This document shows positions 59,413 through 64,000 of a stretch of 64,000 bases of DNA, piece after piece. The notes beneath the pieces are model-generated. The model ran no database searches. It worked only from the letters and a program-made list of their open reading frames with translations, and was not told the DNA's origin. The DNA is from Levilactobacillus senmaizukei DSM 21775 = NBRC 103853. GTDB taxonomy: Bacteria; Bacillota; Bacilli; Lactobacillales; Lactobacillaceae. The stretch is from assembly GCF_001592085.1 (NCBI RefSeq), contig NZ_BCWD01000010.1, positions 1 through 64,000 on the forward strand, written 5' to 3'. Each line of letters opens with the position of its first letter. Positions within the stretch are counted from its first letter, which is position 1. A program made the translations under genes and the position numbers.

Positions 59413-60273
59413 ATGCCACGTCCATATCACGAGCGATTAGATTTTACCTTAGCGTTACCACTACGGGTGATTGCGCACGGGACGTGTGGGCCCAAACTGG
59501 TACTGCCGCATTGGCACCAGGCGGTTGAGTTGGCTTATCCGTATCGTGGTCATCCGGGGATGGTCCATATTGGACATTCGACGTATGAAATGCAGGAACG
59601 GCATATTTACGTGGTGAATTCAGAAGTGGTTCATAGCTACGAGACCTTTTTGGATGAAGCCGATCAGATAGTCACATTGCTTTTGCCAGCCGCTTGGCTG
59701 AGAAACGTCGTGGCTGACAAGCAGTTGCCAATCTGGGGACCATTGGATCTTGACCTGAACCTACCCCAGTATCGGGAACTGGGACAATACGTGGATACGT
59801 TGGCAACTAATGCGGTTACCGATCCCGATGACCGGGCGGACTACTTGGCCAGTCTGGGCGCTGAATACCAGTTGGTGGGGCAACTTCTGAAGCATTTGAC
59901 CGTGAATGGTCAGGTGACGACCGACCAGTTACCTTTGCCGGAACCATTGCGGCAAGCTGTCGGTGAGCTACAACAGAATTATGGATCGGCCGTGTCGATT
60001 GCGGACTTAGCTACCCAATTAAATTATTCCAGTGTTTATTTTTCACGTTATTTTAAAGACTATATGGGAATCTCACCGAAGGCTTATCTGGGGCAGATTC
60101 GTTTGGAACGGGCCGCCGAACTGCTCATGACCTCCGACGAATCGATTCAAAATATTGCCATGAAGACGGGGTTTCGAACGGAGAAAAACTTTTTTGTGAC
60201 GTTCAAGCAACGTTTTCAAATGACGCCCAAGACTTATCGTGAGCGGTACGCGGCACAGCGGGCCTGGAGCTAG
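59413..60273 (+). CDS. AraC-family transcriptional regulator
   Basis: A 286-residue regulator with an N-terminal cupin sensor domain (HWHQAVELAYPYRGHPG near residue 35, EMQERHIYVVNSEVVHSY near 57) and a C-terminal double helix-turn-helix (about 190-286; ADLATQLNYSSVYFSRYFKD and QNIAMKTGFRTEKNFFVTFK). This plan is typical of sugar-responsive AraC proteins. The ATG has GGGAGGG 9 bases upstream. No catabolic genes are adjacent, so the effector and targets are unknown. Confidence 0.92.
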   Translation: MPRPYHERLDFTLALPLRVIAHGTCGPKLVLPHWHQAVELAYPYRGHPGMVHIGHSTYEMQERHIYVVNSEVVHSYETFLDEADQIVTLLLPAAWLRNVVADKQLPIWGPLDLDLNLPQYRELGQYVDTLATNAVTDPDDRADYLASLGAEYQLVGQLLKHLTVNGQVTTDQLPLPEPLRQAVGELQQNYGSAVSIADLATQLNYSSVYFSRYFKDYMGISPKAYLGQIRLERAAELLMTSDESIQNIAMKTGFRTEKNFFVTFKQRFQMTPKTYRERYAAQRAWS

Positions 60274-60282
60274 TGGTGATCA

Positions 60283-60379
60283 TTGCTTAACCCCGTTATT
60301 TATGGTAAACTATGCCAACATGTCATAACGAATATGAGTTGAAGCCAACGTCGCCGTTTGTCAGACACGTTGGTTTTTT
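60283..60379 (+). promoter_or_regulatory. ABC-F gene promoter and leader with intrinsic terminator
   Basis: TTGCTT (60283-60288) and TAAACT (60306-60311) are 17 bases apart, predicting a transcript from about 60318. Within the leader, CCAACGT (60345-60351) pairs with ACGTTGG (60367-60373) and six T follow (60374-60379), 26 bases before the ABC-F start. Two tiny open frames lie ahead of the hairpin: ATG TCA TAA (60320) and ATG AGT TGA (60334). This resembles the attenuators that control antibiotic-resistance ABC-F genes. Confidence 0.6.
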
Positions 60380-60405
60380 ACGCAAAAAAACAGGAGGTAT
60401 CGTTC

Positions 60406-62037
60406 ATGTTAACCGTCAACAATGTCAGTATGCAGTTCTCCGATCGGAAACTCTACGACGACGTTAATTTAAAGTTCACCCCGGGTAATTGTTATGGGGT
60501 CATCGGCGCCAATGGGGCTGGTAAGTCAACGTTCCTCAAGATTATTGAGGGCAAGCTCAAGCCAACGACGGGGACGGTATCTATGGGTCCTAACGAGCGG
60601 ATGTCTAGCCTGAACCAAGATCACTTTGCCTTTGAGGATGAAATCGTCATGGACACGGTGATCCGTGGTCACCAGAAGCTCTACGACATCATGACTGAAA
60701 AGAATGCCTTGTACATGAAACCAGACTTTAGCGACGCCGATGGGATCCGTGCCGCCGAATTGGAAAGTGAGTTTGGCGAAATGGGCGGTTGGGAAGCCGA
60801 GTCTGAGGCAAGCCAGATGTTACAGGCGTTAGGAATCGACGAATCGTTACACAACGTTCTGATGAGTGAATTAACGGAGCCACAAAAGGTGAAGGTTCTC
60901 TTGGGCCAAGCCCTGTTTGGTCATCCCGACGTGCTACTGTTGGATGAACCGACCAACGGGTTGGATGTTCAATCTATCAGTTGGTTAGAGAACTTTTTAG
61001 CGGATTATGAAAATACTGTGATCGTTGTTTCCCATGACCGGCATTTCTTGAACCAGGTCTGCACGAACATGTGTGACGTGGATTTCGGCAAGATTACGTT
61101 GTTTGTCGGGAACTACGACTTCTGGATGGAGTCTAGCGAGTTGGCTGCGCAGTTGAAGGCCAATGCTAACGCCAAGAAGGCCGATCAGATTAAGCAGCTG
61201 CAAGAGTTTGTGGCGCGGTTCAGTGCCAACGCCTCCAAGTCTAAGCAGGCCACTTCACGGAAGAAGCAGTTGGAAAAGATCACGCTAGATGATATCAAGC
61301 CATCCTCACGGAAGTACCCCTACATTAGCTTCACACCGGAACGAGAATTAGGCAACGACCTGGTTCGTTTGGAACACGTGTCTAAGACAATTGATGGTTC
61401 CACCATTCTGGATGATGTCAGCTTCACGCTCCGTCCAGGCGAGAAAACGGCGTTTATCAGTCGTAACGATGTGACGACGACCACCTTGATGCAGATCATT
61501 GCTGGTGAATTAGAACCCGACAGTGGGACCGTTACCTGGGGCCAAACGACCAGCACGACTTACCTACCACGTAACGTGAACGACTACTTTGCCGATAATG
61601 AATTGAGCGTTCTCGACTGGTTGCGGCAATTTGCCTCTAAAGAGGAAAGTGATAACACCTTCCTGCGGGGCTTCCTGGGGAAGATGCTCTTCTCTGGTGA
61701 CGATGTGAACCGCGAAGTTGACGTGATGTCCGGGGGTGAAAAGGTTCGGGCAATGTTATCCAAGATGATGTTGAGTAAGGCTAACGTGCTGGTACTCGAC
61801 GACCCAACCAATCACTTGGACTTGGAATCCATTACGGCCTTAAACGACGCCTTGGTTTCCTTTAAGGGCAGTATTTTGTTTACCTCGCATGACCACGAGT
61901 TCATTCAGACGATCGCTAACCGGATTATTGAAGTGACGCCTAAAGGCATCGTGGACCGGGCCGATACGACTTATGATGAGTTCTTGGACCACGATCAGGT
62001 TCAGAACCAGGTGGCCGCGTTGTACGACGCCGAATAA
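60406..62037 (+). CDS. ABC-F ribosome-associated ATPase (YkpA/YbiT type)
   Basis: A 543-residue tandem ATPase without membrane segments; ABC-F proteins act at the ribosomal E site on translation or antibiotic protection. First domain: Walker A GANGAGKST near residue 35 and Walker B LLLDEPTNGLD, with a degenerate signature SELTEPQKVKV. The linker (about 225-300) is charged. Second domain: intact signature MSGGEKVRAM and LVLDDPTNHLD, but Walker A is replaced by SRNDVTTTTL, lacking the usual GxxxxGK. The degeneracies are typical of the YkpA/YbiT branch. The ATG at 60406 has AGGAGG about 10 bases upstream; the longer frame includes the leader hairpin. Confidence 0.9.
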   Translation: MLTVNNVSMQFSDRKLYDDVNLKFTPGNCYGVIGANGAGKSTFLKIIEGKLKPTTGTVSMGPNERMSSLNQDHFAFEDEIVMDTVIRGHQKLYDIMTEKNALYMKPDFSDADGIRAAELESEFGEMGGWEAESEASQMLQALGIDESLHNVLMSELTEPQKVKVLLGQALFGHPDVLLLDEPTNGLDVQSISWLENFLADYENTVIVVSHDRHFLNQVCTNMCDVDFGKITLFVGNYDFWMESSELAAQLKANANAKKADQIKQLQEFVARFSANASKSKQATSRKKQLEKITLDDIKPSSRKYPYISFTPERELGNDLVRLEHVSKTIDGSTILDDVSFTLRPGEKTAFISRNDVTTTTLMQIIAGELEPDSGTVTWGQTTSTTYLPRNVNDYFADNELSVLDWLRQFASKEESDNTFLRGFLGKMLFSGDDVNREVDVMSGGEKVRAMLSKMMLSKANVLVLDDPTNHLDLESITALNDALVSFKGSILFTSHDHEFIQTIANRIIEVTPKGIVDRADTTYDEFLDHDQVQNQVAALYDAE

Positions 62038-62052
62038 TTAATTAGTTGATGA

Positions 62053-62092
62053 AGCACTGTGCTCAGCGCTTGCTGACAGCCGGTGCTTTTTT
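62053..62092 (+). terminator. Terminator after the ABC-F gene
   Basis: AGCAC...GCTCAGC pairs with GCTGA...GTGCT around a short loop, followed by six T. Confidence 0.82.
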
Positions 62093-62138
62093 GGTGGGCT
62101 AGAATCCTATTAGCATAGAATCGGTTAACAAACGTAGG

Positions 62139-62355
62139 TTGTCAAAGTTCAAATAATCAACTATGATAATTGATGAAGAATCTAAACGTTTATAGCGACG
62201 GGTTTCTGACTGTTTGGAGGCCGGCCATAGCAAGTGATGACGATTGTTCTGCAGCCGTTAAGGGGTGGAAGATCGGGATCCATTCATAAGAAAACCAGGA
62301 AAACTCGAGATGTTCGCGGACCGCGGCATCCCATACATAAGGTGGTAAAGAGAAC
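62139..62355 (+). promoter_or_regulatory. Promoter and long leader of the zinc-ribbon gene
   Basis: TTGTCA (62139-62144) and TATGAT (62162-62167) are 17 bases apart, giving a leader of about 180 bases before the start at 62356. No terminator or named riboswitch is recognised in the leader; a well-placed GGAGG near 62216 precedes a short out-of-frame open frame. Confidence 0.5.
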
Positions 62356-62988
62356 ATGGCAGAAAAATTTTGTCCCAATTGTGGGGCTTCAGTCCCAGCC
62401 GGCGCAGCCTTTTGCCGAAACTGCGGGCACCAATTCAAAGCACAGGTCGACGAACAACCAACCGATACGACGGATAACGCCGGTCGTACGGAATCCGCAA
62501 CCACTCCGGCACCTACGCCCCAGACGCCTGAATCAAATCAGCACAAATGGTTAGTGATTATTGGTGCCGTCATTGGATTGGCCGTCGTGATTGTGATTAC
62601 GATGTCGGTGGTCTTTCAGAAGCAACAGGAAGCCAAACAGCGGGCCGAGGAAGCCTCAGTTTCTCGTAAGAGTAGCAGTAAGGCTGCTAGTGAATCGAGT
62701 GTTCAAGCACGCGAACGCACGTTGTCTACAACAGCTGTGGATCAGGTGACGGATTTAGTCCAAAACCGGTTTGACTTGGATGCCAAATGTACGGACTTAA
62801 CCATTGATAACAAGGATGGTAACCAGTACATGGGTCACGCCCAGATCTCGGATGACTATGATGATGACCTCACGGTAGACATTACGATTACCGATGCCAA
62901 GTATGATAAGTCGGATACCGTCTACATCGATGGTGACGACCATGCCCGATTAAATGATACATTCACGAGCAACGATGATGATTATTAA
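62356..62988 (+). CDS. Zinc-ribbon membrane protein (210 aa)
   Basis: A single-pass protein with a cytoplasmic N-terminal zinc ribbon (CPNCG ... CRNCG, residues 6-24), a Pro/Thr-rich linker, one membrane helix (about residues 65-87) and an extracytoplasmic part with a charged Ser/Lys/Glu-rich stalk and a small acidic C-terminal domain (VDQVTDLVQNRFDLDAKCTD ... DDYDDDLTVDI). The layout resembles TcaA-like Firmicutes proteins, but the function is unknown. The ATG has only a weak ribosome site (AAAGAGAA). It is a single gene with its own terminator. Confidence 0.8.
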   Translation: MAEKFCPNCGASVPAGAAFCRNCGHQFKAQVDEQPTDTTDNAGRTESATTPAPTPQTPESNQHKWLVIIGAVIGLAVVIVITMSVVFQKQQEAKQRAEEASVSRKSSSKAASESSVQARERTLSTTAVDQVTDLVQNRFDLDAKCTDLTIDNKDGNQYMGHAQISDDYDDDLTVDITITDAKYDKSDTVYIDGDDHARLNDTFTSNDDDY

Positions 62989-63000
62989 AGCTTTAGCTTA

Positions 63001-63027
63001 GGATGGGCGGTGATCCCGTCCTTTTTT
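63001..63027 (+). terminator. Terminator after the zinc-ribbon gene
   Basis: GGATGGG pairs with CCCGTCC (one U-G pair) over a 7-base loop, followed by six T. Confidence 0.85.
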
Positions 63028-63112
63028 ATTGGCATTTAGCCCGCGTTAAGGATGCCTCGTTATACTAGGCGTTACGTGATCGGAGTTCTCGAGTGAAGGG
63101 CGGTGAAAAACT

Positions 63113-63319
63113 GTGCAACCGGTTCATGGACCCAAACGTTGGTTGGGACTGCTAGTTGTCGGACTTATTTTATTTGCCGGTGGCGGCGGGACGGGCTACA
63201 TGCTGGGTCAGCAGCAAGCCCAAGCCCAACACATCTCACAATTAAAGCATGCGCCAACGGAAATTAATGGCAAACGAACTAGCAACCCGGCCAGTACGTC
63301 CAGCGACAATCGTCGTTAG
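63113..63319 (+). CDS. Small single-pass membrane protein (68 aa)
   Basis: The protein has a short basic N-terminus, one Gly-rich helix (residues 10-31; LLVVGLILFAGGGG) and a polar tail that should face outside, with a Gln/Ala-rich segment (GQQQAQAQH). No family is recognised. The start is GTG at 63113 with AAGGGCGG upstream. It may be a single gene; a strong terminator follows at once. Confidence 0.65.
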   Translation: MQPVHGPKRWLGLLVVGLILFAGGGGTGYMLGQQQAQAQHISQLKHAPTEINGKRTSNPASTSSDNRR

Positions 63320-63326
63320 AAGTCTC

Positions 63327-63365
63327 AAAAAACGCCAGACGGCGAAAGCCGTCCGGCGCTTTTTT
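63327..63365. terminator. Bidirectional terminator at 63.3 kb
   Basis: CGCC-GACGGC pairs with GCCGTC-GGCG (one A/C mismatch) with a GAAA loop, flanked by six A and six T. It serves the small membrane protein and the convergent sulfotransferase-like gene. Confidence 0.92.
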
Positions 63366-63368
63366 GAG

Positions 63369-64000
63369 TTACTTAATGGTTGTTAATTGAAAATTGTTTT
63401 GCGGATAAAGGGTCATTCGCTGTGCACGGTAACTCCAGTCACCGTGGGCGAACTTCGTGTGGTCGACATCGAAGACGACCCGGTTGGACTTCCGGTTAAC
63501 CTCGATGAATTCGCTGCGTTTACCGGCATCGGCGTAGCCAAAGCCGATCAAGGTGTTTCCCTTACCAACGGCGTAGCTACTGCCGACAATGTTCGTGAAG
63601 TTTCGTTTGCCGAGTGATTGACCGAAACGCCAAGTCTTGGTAACTGTGCGGTTTAGCTGATCAATGGTGACGGTCGTTCCGGCGGACCACTGTTTGGACT
63701 GCCTGGTCTTCCCCCGGGTCACAGGAACGTTGTTATCGTAAAATTCGAGTGCGACCTGATGGCCGTTATGGCTGGTTGTTTGAATGAGCTTCACGGCATG
63801 TTGCCCGCCGTTGTAATGATAGTGCTTGGTCGTTGGTTTAAGTAGAAAATGCCGATACGACTGCGGTAATCTTTCTGGGGCGGCCAGGATCCATTTGAGC
63901 TTGGTGGTTCGGTAGTTAATGGCAAAAATCATATCCTGATTTCGCCCCGAGATGATGAGCTCGTCGCGCTTGGTATCATAATACATGGAGTTTTGATGGA
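63369..64000 (-). CDS. Arylsulfotransferase (AssT)-like protein, 5' end beyond window
   Basis: This is the C-terminal part (at least 210 residues) of a protein similar to the ASST family, six-bladed propellers that move sulfate between phenolic compounds. The frame is open to the window edge and reads HQNSMYYDTKRDELIISGRN, which fits the HxNSxxYDxxxDxxxxSxR block of the family, followed by MIFAINYRTTKLKWILA. Later segments (NTLIGFGYADAGKRSEFIEV, RVVFDVDHTKF) look like blade strands. The start and any signal peptide are not in the window. In lactobacilli these genes are annotated as aryl-sulfate sulfotransferase; activity is unproven here. Confidence 0.78.
   Translation of the reverse strand, partial: HQNSMYYDTKRDELIISGRNQDMIFAINYRTTKLKWILAAPERLPQSYRHFLLKPTTKHYHYNGGQHAVKLIQTTSHNGHQVALEFYDNNVPVTRGKTRQSKQWSAGTTVTIDQLNRTVTKTWRFGQSLGKRNFTNIVGSSYAVGKGNTLIGFGYADAGKRSEFIEVNRKSNRVVFDVDHTKFAHGDWSYRAQRMTLYPQNNFQLTTIK

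Noticed and set aside
60406-62037. ABC-F gene broken because of the abnormal second Walker A and first signature
   Set aside because: These degeneracies are usual for the YkpA/YbiT branch, and the rest of the protein is intact.
62234-62554. 106-codon open frame in the leader of the zinc-ribbon gene
   Set aside because: Most of it overlaps the zinc-ribbon gene in another frame and its Arg/Pro-rich composition is typical of a shadow frame, although a GGAGG precedes it.

Overview
The window reads as a chromosomal stretch of a low-GC Gram-positive lactic acid bacterium of the family Lactobacillaceae, most likely Levilactobacillus or a close relative. The reasons are the strong AGGAGG-type ribosome binding sites, the KxYKxGK signal peptides and LPQTx cell-wall sorting signals, an intracellular maltose phosphorylase whose catalytic Glu falls at residue 487 as in the L. 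brevis enzyme, cre-like sites, a small alarmone synthetase, and YfhO and TagF-type wall polymer enzymes. No rRNA, tRNA, IS element, phage gene or CRISPR array was seen, so the species is not fixed by this window.

Layout. 1-3.3 kb: the end of a drug-efflux MFS gene, relQ, a DUF2929 membrane protein, and a CPA2 Na+/H+ antiporter behind a leader that contains an intrinsic terminator. 3.5-8.5 kb: YfhO (minus strand) and an OmpR-type two-component system. 8.6-15.6 kb: a maltose region made of a LacI regulator, a sugar MFS carrier, maltose phosphorylase and (minus strand) aldose 1-epimerase; between them lie a zinc-independent S14 gene with a Zur-like box and an unrecognised 144-aa gene. 15.7-22.2 kb: an alpha/beta hydrolase, a HAD phosphatase, a MarR regulator, a large secreted beta-helix protein, an Spx paralogue lacking CXXC behind a CIRCE-like dyad, and a glycerol facilitator with a perfect cre match.

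22.5-35.5 kb is a surface-protein island. Four tandem paralogues each have a KxYKxGK signal peptide, a variable linker, a conserved IDxWMPxxxLQ motif, a short internalin-like LRR block, two to four MucBP-like repeats and an LPxTx anchor. They are followed by a small exported ORF with no sorting motif and a choice-of-anchor-A surface protein broken by a one-base frameshift. At least three of the paralogues share an unusual promoter architecture.

35.6-50.6 kb: a ywnB/ywnA-like SDR plus Rrf2 pair, a GT2-TagF fusion and partner, HxlR with a divergent MFS pump, a cre-preceded acetoin/diacetyl reductase, TetR, an aldo/keto reductase, a Bce-type ABC exporter controlled by a GntR/YtrA-type regulator, a HesB-like protein and an adhesin. 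50.8-55.3 kb is a metal cluster: a P1B ATPase, a multicopper oxidase, a CzrA-type ArsR repressor and CadD. 55.4-64 kb: YeiH with a divergent LysR, an MFS pump, a strongly structured candidate ncRNA (58.7-59.0 kb) with further structured DNA after it, an AraC regulator, an ABC-F ATPase behind a second attenuator-like leader, a zinc-ribbon membrane protein, a small membrane protein and the end of an arylsulfotransferase-like gene.

The observations most worth following are the candidate structured RNA at 58717-58977, the surface-protein island with its shared promoter element, the CIRCE-like Spx variant, and the two leader attenuators.
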